Below are positions 53,842 to 62,759 of a DNA stretch of 64,000 bases, in pieces. Position 1 is the stretch's first letter. Each line of letters opens with the position of its first letter. Source of the DNA: Polyangia bacterium (lineage in GTDB: Bacteria > Myxococcota_A > Polyangia > Nannocystales > Nannocystaceae); NCBI GenBank assembly GCA_030430565.1, contig JAUIKS010000015.1, positions 62,001 through 126,000 on the forward strand, written 5' to 3'. The position numbers were made by a program, and so were the translations under genes. The notes below the pieces were generated by a model. That model had not been told where the DNA came from. It worked only from the letters and a program-made list of their open reading frames with translations, and made no database searches.

Positions 53842-53864
53842 CGTGGTCGTGATTCGACCATAAA

Positions 53865-53879
53865 TGAAAACGATTTTCA
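53865..53879 (-). promoter_or_regulatory. Fur-box-like palindrome
   Basis: TGAAAACGATTTTCA is a palindrome in its arms (TGAAAA/TTTTCA) and matches 12 of 15 positions of the 7-1-7 Fur consensus TGATAATGATTATCA. It is followed by more A/T (AATATCAATTTTAA) and sits 24 bp upstream of the small Cys gene, where it would overlap a promoter. Confidence 0.5.
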
Positions 53880-53886
53880 ATATCAA

Positions 53887-54243
53887 TTTTAAGCTGCCGA
53901 AAATCGCCCAGAGACATTGTTTTTGACCCTGTGAAACCTGGAGCGACCTGCCCCGCTCTAATCAGATACGACAACGCCCGCAGCCTGGTCGGCTCGAAGA
54001 CACGAGAACGTCGGATCCACCAGTCAGCCCCAGGGAATGGTCCCTGGTTACAGCCTTGTGCCCTTGAGCGCCTAGACCAGACCTGCGCGGCGGCGTCGTC
54101 TGTCCTCAGTCCCGCGGGAGCCCCGATCCCGCGCTGCTTCGCTGTCACTTGGTGGCGTCGCGCGTACGCAAACACGCGCGGCCCTCCACGGCCGCAGCCT
54201 CGCCGCGCGTGGGCGCTCTCGCGCCGCCCCCCACCCGCTCGTT
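53887..54243. other. 357-bp gap with no recognised gene
   Basis: Between the small Cys gene (-) and the repeat lipoprotein (+). Short open frames are present on both strands but none has domain features or good start context. It contains the promoter for the lipoprotein gene. Confidence 0.4.
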
Positions 54244-54579
54244 ATGACCACACAACGCTCCTCGCTCCTCCGCACCCCCTCGCGCCTGCTCCTCGCCCTC
54301 ACCCTCGCCCTCGTCAGCGTCACCGCGGCGGCCTGCGACGGTGACGACATGGACGGCGACACCACCGGCGTCGAAGACACGGACACCGACGGTGACGACG
54401 AAGGCACCACCACCGGCACCACCAACGAAGGCGGCGGCAACAGCCTGTCCTCGCCCGGCGGCATCATCAGCGCCTCCGACACCGACGGCGAAACCGACGA
54501 CGATACCGACGGCGAAACCGACGGCGAAACCGACGGCGAAACCGACGGCGAAGGCGGTCCGAAAGAGTATCCACGCTGA
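54244..54579 (+). CDS. Small acidic lipoprotein of Thr/Asp/Gly/Glu repeats
   Basis: A 111-residue predicted lipoprotein. The signal RLLLALTLALVSVTAAAC ends in the lipobox TAAAC near residue 31. The mature part is low-complexity Asp, Thr, Gly and Glu, ending with four copies of Asp-Gly-Glu-Thr. It has no Cys-rich domain, unlike its larger relatives. It may be a surface spacer or a truncated member of the stalked lipoproteins. Function unknown. Confidence 0.65.
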   Translation: MTTQRSSLLRTPSRLLLALTLALVSVTAAACDGDDMDGDTTGVEDTDTDGDDEGTTTGTTNEGGGNSLSSPGGIISASDTDGETDDDTDGETDGETDGETDGEGGPKEYPR

Positions 54580-54939
54580 CTCGAGCTCGCCGCGCGCTCC
54601 GACTCGCCGAGCGTCAAGCCGGCGGCAAGAGTCCACATGTCCAAAAAGCCTGACGCGGCCTCGGCCCTCGTCTCGTACGAGCCGAGCCCGCGTCCAGCTG
54701 GGGCGACGCGCCTCATCGAAGCTCGAGGGTCCGCACGTCGAGGCGTGTGTCTCAACAGGGCTCAAGGGCCGCGGGCGAGCTGGGGAGGGGCCGTCTGAGC
54801 ACCGCGAGCGCGCAGACGCACGTCCGCGCCATCCGCCCAGTCGCTCGCCGGCCCGATGTTGATGAATTCGCAGGCGCCCGAAACGCCACACGCTTCGCCG
54901 ATCGAGCATAAGCCGACGCGCGTACGAGATTTCAGTACC
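54580..54939. other. 360-bp gap with a doubtful 53-codon ORF
   Basis: Between the small repeat lipoprotein and the redoxin lipoprotein, both on the + strand. An ATG at 54637 opens a 53-codon frame to TGA 54796-54798 (MSKKPDAASALVSYEPSPRP...), without a clear ribosome site or family match. I do not annotate it as a gene. Confidence 0.35.
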
Positions 54940-55710
54940 ATGTCGCCCATGTCGACGACTCGCCCCTTCCACCACCTCCTGTGGCCCGCCCTGGCGCTCG
55001 GCCTCGCCTTCGCGCCCATCGCCTGTGACGGGGGCAAGGGCGGCGACGCCAAGAAAGCCGACGCCACGAAGACCGACGCCAAGAAGGCCGACGCCAAGAA
55101 GGCCGACGCCAAGGCGGCCGACGCCAAGCAAGCCGACGCGAAGAAGACCAAGCCGCCCGCCCCGGCCCCCGAGGCCAAGCTCGGCGAGCCCGCCCCGGAC
55201 TTCGAACTCAAGGACCTCGACGGCAACCCCCACAAGCTCTCCGACCACAAGGGCAAGGTCGTGGTGCTGGAGTGGTTCAACCCCGGCTGCCCCTTCGTCA
55301 AGCACGCCCACGGCGAGGGTCCGCTTAAAGACATGGCGAAGAAGGCCATGGCCGACGGCGTCGTCTGGCTCTCGATCAACTCGGGCGGGCCCGGCAAGCA
55401 AGGCCACGGCGTCGAGGCCAACAAGGCCGGCGCCAAGGAGTGGGCGATGGAGAACCCGATCCTGATCGACGAGTCCGGCGAGGTCGGTCGCAAGTACGGC
55501 GCGACCAACACCCCGCACATGTTCGTCGTCGACAAAGAGGGCAAGCTCGCCTACGCGGGCGCGGTCGACAACGCGCCGATCGGCGAGGTCAAGACCGAGG
55601 GCGAGGCCTACACCAACTACGTCGAGCCCGTGCTCGCGGCCCTCAAAGACGGCAAGCCCGTGGAGAAGCCTGAGACCCGCGCCTGGGGCTGCTCGGTCAA
55701 GTACGGCTAG
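54940..55710 (+). CDS. Redoxin (AhpC/TSA-like) lipoprotein with Ala/Lys/Asp repeats
   Basis: A 256-residue lipoprotein from ATG 54940 (54949 also possible). The signal LWPALALGLAFAPIAC ends in a lipobox, followed by a tandem DAKKA repeat linker (about 30-70). Residues 80-235 form a thioredoxin-like fold of the redoxin family: LGEPAPDFELKDLDGNPHKLS, VVVLEWFNPGCPFVKH (peroxidatic-type Cys), VVWLSINSGGPGKQG, ATNTPHMFVVDKEGKLAYAG. Only one active-site Cys is visible in this motif, with another near the C-terminus (WGCSVKYG), suggesting a 2-Cys or thiol-disulfide mechanism in the periplasm. Convergent with the next lipoprotein gene; a strong hairpin separates them. Confidence 0.88.
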   Translation: MSPMSTTRPFHHLLWPALALGLAFAPIACDGGKGGDAKKADATKTDAKKADAKKADAKAADAKQADAKKTKPPAPAPEAKLGEPAPDFELKDLDGNPHKLSDHKGKVVVLEWFNPGCPFVKHAHGEGPLKDMAKKAMADGVVWLSINSGGPGKQGHGVEANKAGAKEWAMENPILIDESGEVGRKYGATNTPHMFVVDKEGKLAYAGAVDNAPIGEVKTEGEAYTNYVEPVLAALKDGKPVEKPETRAWGCSVKYG

Positions 55711-55737
55711 CCGCTTTTCTAGAGCTCGGATCAACCA

Positions 55738-55769
55738 ACGCGCCCAGGCCTCGCTCGGCCTGGGCGCGT
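55738..55769. terminator. Strong bidirectional hairpin
   Basis: Perfect 13-bp arms (55738-55750 and 55757-55769) with a 6-nt loop between convergent genes; the arm core is CGCCCAGGCC. Preceded by CTTTTCT on the + strand. Confidence 0.7.
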
Positions 55770-55797
55770 GCTCGTCGTCGTCGCGCGACCCCGGCGA

Positions 55798-56784
<987 letters not shown>

Positions 56785-56893
56785 ATCAGTCCTCTCCTGG
56801 TTGTCCCCGCAGAACGCTATCACGCCAGCGCGCCCACGCCCGGCGTGTAGCGAGCGCAGCGCGTGCCACGAGCGCAGCGCCCAGATTCACCGC

Positions 56894-58399
56894 TCAGGTC
56901 AGGACCAGCAGCGCGCCGACGATCCACAGCCCGCCGACCAGCATCCACAGCACGCAGTAGCCCACGATGTCGCGCGCGCGCACGCGGGTGACCGCCAGCA
57001 GCGGCACCGCCCAGAACGGCTGCAGCATGTTGCTCCACTGGTCGCCGTAGGCCATCGCCATCATCGCGTGGGCCGGCTCGATCCCCCGCTCGAGACCCGC
57101 GGTCAGCAGGATCGGGCCCTGGATCGCCCACTGCCCGCCGCCCGAGGGGACGAGCAGGTTGAGGAGCCCGGCCGAGAGGAACGCGAGCGTCGTGAACAGC
57201 CCGGCGCTCGCGTCCGCGAAGCCGGCGGCGATCCGCGCCATCAAGCCCGAGCCGGCAAGCAAGCCCATGATGCCGGCGTAGAGCGGGAACAGCAGGAAGA
57301 TGCCGGTGCAGCTGCGGATCCCCCGGTCACAGGCCGCGATGAAGCGGTGCGGCCGGGCGTGCAGCGCCAGCGCGAGCACCCACAGCGCGAGCAGGACGGT
57401 GTTGAGGTCGACGCGGTCGATCCCCTTGTCCGCGAGGTAATGGAGCAACGCGCCGCCGAGCGGCACCGCGAGCGCGACGGTGACCCAGGGCGAGCGCTCG
57501 ATCGCGTCGAGCCAGCTCGCGCCCTGCGGGAGCGGGTCCTCGTCGACGCGGGACTCGGCCTCGGCCTCCGCCGCGAGCGTCTCCGGCGGCGCGGCGGGCT
57601 CAGGGTCTACGCCTTCACCTGGCGTGAGGGCCATAAACAACAGCGGGCCGAGCACCAAGAGCCCCCCGGTGACCCAGAGGTTGAGCGTCCCGAACAAGCT
57701 CTCGTCGAGCGGGATCGTGCCCACGCGCGCGACCAGCTCATGACCTAGCACTTCGACCATGTCGCGCTCATTGGTCGCCTTGAGCGGCGCCGAGCCGCTC
57801 AAGCCGCCGTGCCAGACCATCAGGCCGGAGTAGCCGGCGGCGCACAGCAGCGGGTAGTGCAGCCGCCACCCGCGGCGCGCGGCCTCGAGGCCCGCCGCCC
57901 GGGCGAACAGCGCCCCGCCGATCAGGCCCAGGCTCCAATTCAGCACCGCCAGGCCGATCGAGACCAGCGCGGTCATGCCGACCAGCGCGCGCGGGCTCGG
58001 GGCGCGATCGATCAGCCGCAGCAGCGCGCGGCGGACCGGCGGCGCCGAGGCCAGCGCGGTGCCGAGCACCAGCATCAAGCTCGCCTGCATCGCGAAGGCC
58101 AAGAGCTTCCACAGCCCGTCGGACGCGTGCCAGATCGAGAGCGCGCGCAGCGGCGACGCGACGATCTTGTATCGGATCCACTCGACCACGAGCTCGCGCA
58201 GGCTCGGCGCGGGGTCGAGCGGCGAGCGCGTCGGCGGGTCGGGCACCGGCGGGAGCTCGCCCCACGCGAACACGGCGAGCAGCACGAGCAGCGTCAGCGC
58301 GACCGCGATCGCGAAGGGCTCCGGCGTGACGCGGCCGAAGCCGCGACGTGAACGCAGGCCGACGCGCGCGATGATCGAGAGCGGCATGCCGTCGAGCAT
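56894..58399 (-). CDS. atoE: Short-chain fatty acid transporter, AtoE family
   Basis: A 501-residue membrane protein (start 58399, or 58387 twelve bases later) with about 12 hydrophobic segments. It matches the AtoE/short-chain fatty acid transporter family: PEPFAIAVALTLLVLLAVFA at the start, SLMLVLGTALASAPPVRRAL, GLAVLNWSLGLIGGALFAR, LMVWHGGLSGSAPL, and LLNLLVPSGGGQWAIQGPIL. These import acetoacetate or butyrate in exchange for protons. The scoAB CoA-transferase genes lie about 3.3 kb away, and a thioesterase gene is directly upstream on the same strand. Confidence 0.85.
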   Translation of the reverse strand: MLDGMPLSIIARVGLRSRRGFGRVTPEPFAIAVALTLLVLLAVFAWGELPPVPDPPTRSPLDPAPSLRELVVEWIRYKIVASPLRALSIWHASDGLWKLLAFAMQASLMLVLGTALASAPPVRRALLRLIDRAPSPRALVGMTALVSIGLAVLNWSLGLIGGALFARAAGLEAARRGWRLHYPLLCAAGYSGLMVWHGGLSGSAPLKATNERDMVEVLGHELVARVGTIPLDESLFGTLNLWVTGGLLVLGPLLFMALTPGEGVDPEPAAPPETLAAEAEAESRVDEDPLPQGASWLDAIERSPWVTVALAVPLGGALLHYLADKGIDRVDLNTVLLALWVLALALHARPHRFIAACDRGIRSCTGIFLLFPLYAGIMGLLAGSGLMARIAAGFADASAGLFTTLAFLSAGLLNLLVPSGGGQWAIQGPILLTAGLERGIEPAHAMMAMAYGDQWSNMLQPFWAVPLLAVTRVRARDIVGYCVLWMLVGGLWIVGALLVLT

Positions 58400-58444
58400 C
58401 CCACGGGCGCGCCCGCCCAGTCACCCGCGTCACCGCTCAGCGCG

Positions 58445-58906
58445 TCACGGGCTGACGCCGAAGGCCTCGATCGCCGCGCGCAGGTCCGCGGGGATCGGCA
58501 GCGCCTGGCGAAAGCCGGCGCTCTGCGGGTCGAGGTCCATGACGACGCAGACGGTCGCGCCCGTCAGGCGCGCGGGGCTCGTGGGCGCGCCGCTGGTGCG
58601 CGCGATATAGCCGAAGCGGATCGAGCTGCGGCCGAGCTTGTGCACGCGCAGCTCGATGTCGATCGACTCCCCGAGCTGGCACGGGATCTTGAAGTCAGCC
58701 TCGGTGTGCACGGCCGGGAAGCCGATCTTGCGCGGCCCGATCAACGTCGCGTAGGGCAGCCCCAGCGCCTCGCCGAACCACGTCTCCATGGCCTCGTGGA
58801 AGAAGTGGAAGAAGCGCGGGAAGTAGATGATCCCCGCGGGGTCGCAGTCACCGAAGCGGACCGGGACTCGGTGCACATGCACGCCGCCGGACGTTTTCCC
58901 TGTCAC
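58445..58906 (-). CDS. 4-Hydroxybenzoyl-CoA thioesterase-like (YbgC-type) hot-dog protein
   Basis: A 153-residue single hot-dog protein. The helix/strand VRFGDCDPAGIIYFPRFFHFF (about residues 16-37) matches the catalytic Asp motif of 4-hydroxybenzoyl-CoA and YbgC-type thioesterases (D-x-D-x-x-G-x-x-x-F). ADFKIPCQLGESIDIELRVH and RFGYIARTSG follow in order. It hydrolyses small acyl-CoA thioesters. It is upstream of the AtoE gene (45 bp), so the two may act on short acyl chains; the link is an inference. Confidence 0.87.
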   Translation of the reverse strand: MTGKTSGGVHVHRVPVRFGDCDPAGIIYFPRFFHFFHEAMETWFGEALGLPYATLIGPRKIGFPAVHTEADFKIPCQLGESIDIELRVHKLGRSSIRFGYIARTSGAPTSPARLTGATVCVVMDLDPQSAGFRQALPIPADLRAAIEAFGVSP

Positions 58907-59461
58907 GACGCGAGTGTATGCTCCGCGCGTGTCGCTCGTCGAGCGCCGCGCCGACCCCGGCGTCGCGACCTCACGCTCTCGGTCACAGCGACGCGGCCCT
59001 CGCCGAGGTCCACGAGCTCGCCGCGCCCGACGCCGCCTCCCGCGCGACCGCGCTGATCAAGTCGAGCCCGCCCGTCAAGCCGGCACCGAGCTCGACCTCG
59101 GCTCACGGGCGATGGCGCGCGCGAGCGCCTGGCCGCCTACCTCGAGACGCGCGCCGAGCAGCTCACCGCGACCTGAGCGCAGCTCGTCACGCCCGCTTGA
59201 ACCGCGTAGGCCACGGAGAGTTACAAACCATTAACCCGCGATGACCCGGCGCCGATTGGCGCCAGGAGCTCGCGCGCCCTGGGGCGCTGGGCCACAGCCC
59301 GGGGGCCCCGATCCCCCAATCGCCACAGCCGCGCGGGCCCACAGGTACAGGCGTACAGGTAATTACAAGCAGCTGTGCGTTAGGCCAGGACGCGCGCGAC
59401 CCAAAAATGCCGGCGGGATCACTGGCCGCGCTCTCGAGGCCGCGGTACAACGGGGAGCGGC
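58907..59461. other. 555-bp gap, possibly with a decayed coding remnant
   Basis: Divergent gap between the thioesterase (-) and a kinase (+). On the + strand, from about 58960 to 59176, plausible protein text appears in three different frames (for example ALAEVHELAAPDAASRATAL, then QAGTELDLGSRA, then ARERLAAYLETRAEQLTAT before a stop), as expected of a frameshifted remnant. The rest has short inverted repeats (GGCGCC pair near 59245) and no gene. Confidence 0.35.
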
Positions 59462-60703
59462 ATGCAACCGGCGCTGACCCCCCAGCAGACCGTACATGGC
59501 CTCTGCGACAGCTATACCGTCGAGCGCCCGATCGGCACGGGCGGCTTCGGTCACACCTTTCTCGCGCGCCGTCGCAGCGACGGGCGCGCGGTCAACCTCA
59601 AGGTCCTGCGCCTCGATCGCATGGACGACTGGAAGGCGCTCGAGCTGTTCGAACGCGAGGCCCGGGCGCTCGCGACCCTCGACCACCCCCGCATCCCCCG
59701 GCACCACGAGTACTTCGCCTTCGACGGCCAGCAGCCGCTCCCGCCCACCGCGATCGGCGAGCTCGACGAGACCCCCGGCGCGCTCCCTGAGCTCCAGCTC
59801 GTGCTCGTCCAGGACTACATCCCCGGGCGCTCCCTGCAGCAGCTGATCGACGAGGGCCTGCAGCTCGAGGGCCCGCGCGTCGCCGAGCTGCTGCGCGCGC
59901 TGCTCGAGGTGCTCGTGTACCTGCACGGCCTCCACCCGCCGATCGTCCACCGCGACATCAAGCCGAGCAACATCATCCTCACGCCGGAGGGCGTCCCCTT
60001 CCTCATCGACTTCGGCGCCATCCAGACGCGCGTGCAGGTCGGCAGCGCGATGGGCTCGACCAACGTCGGCACCTTCGGCTTCTTCCCCATGGAGCAGATC
60101 ATGGGCAAGGCCGCGCCGGCCTCCGATCTCTACTCCCTCGCGATGACGATGCTCGTGACCATCAGCGGCGCCCCGCCCGAGCGGCTCCCGCTCGACGAGC
60201 GCACCGGCAAGGTCGGCGTCCACGAGGTCGCGCCGCAGCTCGACGCGCGCCTGCAGGCCGCGCTCGACGCCATGCTCGAGCCGATCATCGGCAACCGTCT
60301 GCCCACCGCCCAGACCGCGCTCGACTTCCTCAACGGCGAGATCGTCCTCGAGCCTCGCCGCGCCGAGGACCCGCAGATGACGCCCGTGCACCTCCCCATG
60401 CGGGCGCCCAGCGAGTCGCTCCCCCACCTGCGACGCAGCAGCCTCCAGTGGCTCTGGGCCGCCTCCATCGGCCTCGGCGGCCTCGGTGCCGGCCTCGTCT
60501 ACATCGTGTTCTTCGACGCCCTCTCCGAGACGCAGCTCGTCCGCGTCAGCCCCCTGTGGCTGACCCCCATCGTGTTCGGCGTCGGCGGCATCGCGGGCGA
60601 GAACCACCGCACCCGCCACCCGCTCGCGACCGCCTGCATGTGGGCGGGCATCGGCACCATCCTCCTCATCGCTTTCATCTACGGCATCTTCCCGACGCTC
60701 TGA
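59462..60703 (+). CDS. Ser/Thr protein kinase with three C-terminal membrane segments
   Basis: A 413-residue Hanks kinase. The catalytic domain (about 17-290) has GTGGFGHTFLARR, the lysine in VNLKVL, HRDIKPSN, DFGAIQ and an SSN-type activation region NVGTFGFFPMEQIMGKAAP. A 20-odd-residue insertion (AFDGQQPLPPTAIGELDE) lies between N-lobe strands. Residues about 325-413 carry three hydrophobic segments (WLWAASIGLGGLGAGLVYIVFF; WLTPIVFGVGGIAG; ATACMWAGIGTILLIAFIYG). Unlike the double kinase at the left end it has no Ser-rich extracellular tail. It probably signals at the cytoplasmic face. Confidence 0.9.
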   Translation: MQPALTPQQTVHGLCDSYTVERPIGTGGFGHTFLARRRSDGRAVNLKVLRLDRMDDWKALELFEREARALATLDHPRIPRHHEYFAFDGQQPLPPTAIGELDETPGALPELQLVLVQDYIPGRSLQQLIDEGLQLEGPRVAELLRALLEVLVYLHGLHPPIVHRDIKPSNIILTPEGVPFLIDFGAIQTRVQVGSAMGSTNVGTFGFFPMEQIMGKAAPASDLYSLAMTMLVTISGAPPERLPLDERTGKVGVHEVAPQLDARLQAALDAMLEPIIGNRLPTAQTALDFLNGEIVLEPRRAEDPQMTPVHLPMRAPSESLPHLRRSSLQWLWAASIGLGGLGAGLVYIVFFDALSETQLVRVSPLWLTPIVFGVGGIAGENHRTRHPLATACMWAGIGTILLIAFIYGIFPTL

Positions 60704-60909
60704 GCTCATCGCCCCTCGGCTCACGACCGCGGTCATCGCTTGAACGCCGGCCCGCGTCCTCCCTCGAACAGCCCCGCGGGACCCAGCGGTGAGCTACACC
60801 GCGCTGTCGTGCATCGAATCGACCGCCGCACGCGTCGCGGCTGCGACGATTCGCCCCGGATCGAGCACGAGAGACCCAAAGGCGGCGCTGCTAGACTCCG
60901 CCCATCCCC

Positions 60910-62049
60910 ATGAAGACCGCACAGGACCCCGCCTTGGACCGCGAGATATCGCGCAAGCTCGACGCCCGCGAGCGCCTCACCGATGACGACGCCACCTACC
61001 TCTACAACGGCGCCGCCCTCGAAGACCTCCAGCGCTGGGCCAGCCAGGCGCGCGCGCGCTTCCACGACGAAACGCGCGCCACCTACCTGATCATGCGGAT
61101 CATCAACTACACCAACGTCTGCGTCGCTAAGTGCGACTACTGCTCGTTCTACCGCCTGCCCAAATCCTCCGAGGGCTACGTCCTCCCGCGCGAGCAGATC
61201 TTCGCCAAGATCGACGAGATCCTCGAGCTCGGCGGCGACTTCGTCGGCTTCAACGGCGGTCACAACCCGCGCCTGCGGCTGCCTTGGTACGAGGAGACCT
61301 TCGCGGCCATCCGCGCGCGCTACGGCGACACCATCGAGTTCTACGCGATGACCGTCGCCGAGATGATGTACGTCTCGAAGCTCTGCCGGGTCTCCTACGC
61401 CGAGGCCTGCGCGCGCCTCAAGGCCGCCGGCGTCCGCTGGATCACCGGCGGCGGCGCCGAGATTTTGACCAACGAATTTCGTCAACGCCACAGCCCGCTC
61501 AAGTACACCGCCGACGACTACATGATCGCCCAGCGCGCGATCCTCGACGCCGGCCTCAAGTCGACCGCGACCATGGTCATCGGATTTGACGAGACCGTCG
61601 CCGAGCGCGTCGAGCATCTCCGCCGCGTCCGTCGCCTGCAGGACGAGACCGACGGCGGCCTCTTCAGCTTCCTCAGCTGGACCTACAAGCCCTACGGCAA
61701 CGAGCTCGGCGGCCAGGAGCTCGGGCCCGAGGACTACCTGCGTCACCTCGCCGTCTCGCGCCTGTACCTCGACAACGTCCGGCACATCCGCGCCTCGGTG
61801 CTCACGCAGAATCAAAACGCGCTCCGCGGCCTGCGCTTCGGCGCCGACGACTTCGACATCCCGCTCGAGGACGAGGTCACGCAGATGGCCGGCGCGACGA
61901 TCAACCGCGACATCGAGGCCGTGCTCGAGCAAGCGCGCGCCGAGGGCTTCGCCCCCGTCTACCGCCCGATCGCGCTCGCGCCTCGCCCCGCCGAGGCCGC
62001 GCGCGCGAAGGCTCGACAGCCCGCGCCGGTCCGGCTGCCCCTCGCCTGA
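60910..62049 (+). CDS. mqnC: Dehypoxanthine futalosine cyclase (menaquinone synthesis)
   Basis: A 379-residue radical-SAM enzyme. Cys71, Cys75 and Cys78 in YTNVCVAKCDYCSFYR form the iron-sulfur site typical of MqnC. GFNGGHNPRLRLPWYEETFAA, WITGGGAEILTNEFR, KSTATMVIGFDET and TYKPYGNELGG fit the family. It makes cyclic de-hypoxanthine futalosine in the alternative menaquinone pathway. No other mqn gene is in the window. Start ATG 60910 gives the usual family N-terminus (ISRKLDARERLTDDDATYLY). Confidence 0.92.
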   Translation: MKTAQDPALDREISRKLDARERLTDDDATYLYNGAALEDLQRWASQARARFHDETRATYLIMRIINYTNVCVAKCDYCSFYRLPKSSEGYVLPREQIFAKIDEILELGGDFVGFNGGHNPRLRLPWYEETFAAIRARYGDTIEFYAMTVAEMMYVSKLCRVSYAEACARLKAAGVRWITGGGAEILTNEFRQRHSPLKYTADDYMIAQRAILDAGLKSTATMVIGFDETVAERVEHLRRVRRLQDETDGGLFSFLSWTYKPYGNELGGQELGPEDYLRHLAVSRLYLDNVRHIRASVLTQNQNALRGLRFGADDFDIPLEDEVTQMAGATINRDIEAVLEQARAEGFAPVYRPIALAPRPAEAARAKARQPAPVRLPLA

Positions 62050-62050
62050 T

Positions 62051-62090
62051 CCAGCGCCGGTCAGCGCCGGTCAGCGCCGGTCAGCGCCGC
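62051..62090. repeat. Four 10-bp tandem repeats between convergent genes
   Basis: Units CCAGCGCCGG, TCAGCGCCGG, TCAGCGCCGG, TCAGCGCCGC run from the mqnC stop into the end of the next (minus-strand) gene. They are recent-looking duplications. Confidence 0.7.
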
Positions 62091-62596
62091 GGCGCTCGCT
62101 TCGACGCCGTGCACGTCTGCTCCGGGGGTGACTCGCCGTAGCCGTCGATCAACGCGCCGCCCAGCGCCCGGAGCTGCTCGTAGTCCTCGAGCGTGACGGG
62201 GAAGCGACGCTCCTCGCGGGACACCGCGCGACCCACCATCACGCGCTCGTTGACGACGCCGCCGTCGCGCGGGTGCTCACGCGCGAGCGCGCTGGCGCGC
62301 GCGTAGTCGGCCGCGAGCGGCGCCGCCTCGAGCGCGTCAGCGAGCGCCTGCAGGCGCTCCCGCGGGAACGTCCCGACGCAGGTCCGCGTGTGGATCGTGC
62401 CGCCGCCGTCGTCGCCCTCGCTGCGGTAGACGAAGGCCCCCGCCCCGTCGACGTCGAGCTCCCAGCTCGCGCGCTCGTAGCCGCCGGTGACGTGCACGAA
62501 GATCCGCGGATAACCCAGCTTGGAGGTCGGCCGCGCGGGCGAGCAGGCCGCGAGCCCGCCGAGGATCAACAGCAGCGAGAGGCCCGCGCGACGCAC
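62081..62596 (-). CDS. Lipoprotein of unknown function
   Basis: A 171-residue predicted lipoprotein if it starts at GTG 62596, chosen because the signal peptide VRRAGLSLLLILGGLAAC begins there; an upstream ATG at 62686 would add a basic low-complexity stretch that looks non-coding. The lipobox is GLAAC. The mature part (IFVHVTGGYERASWELDVDG; CVGTFPRERLQALADALEA; RRFPVTLEDYEQLRALGGALI) has about 150 residues and no recognised domain. Convergent with mqnC. Confidence 0.65.
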   Translation of the reverse strand: MRRAGLSLLLILGGLAACSPARPTSKLGYPRIFVHVTGGYERASWELDVDGAGAFVYRSEGDDGGGTIHTRTCVGTFPRERLQALADALEAAPLAADYARASALAREHPRDGGVVNERVMVGRAVSREERRFPVTLEDYEQLRALGGALIDGYGESPPEQTCTASKRAPRR

Positions 62597-62759
62597 TCCA
62601 CGAGTATAAGCGCGAGGGCGGGCGCGCGAGCGCGCGCCCGCGCGCGCGTCCGCGCGCGCCATGATCGAATATGCGCGTTCGGACATCCTGTCCTACAGCG
62701 CAGAACGCTTGCCGCTACACTGATCGCGCCGTCGCCAGCGCGGCGAGGGCGGAGGACGC

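Noticed and set aside
54637..54798. 53-codon ORF starting MSKKPDAASALV
   Set aside because: No ribosome site, no homologous-looking features, and Arg/Gly/Ala-rich text typical of chance frames here.
59187..59450. Minus-strand frame before the kinase
   Set aside because: Low complexity and Pro/Gly-rich with no domain or start context; part of the divergent gap.
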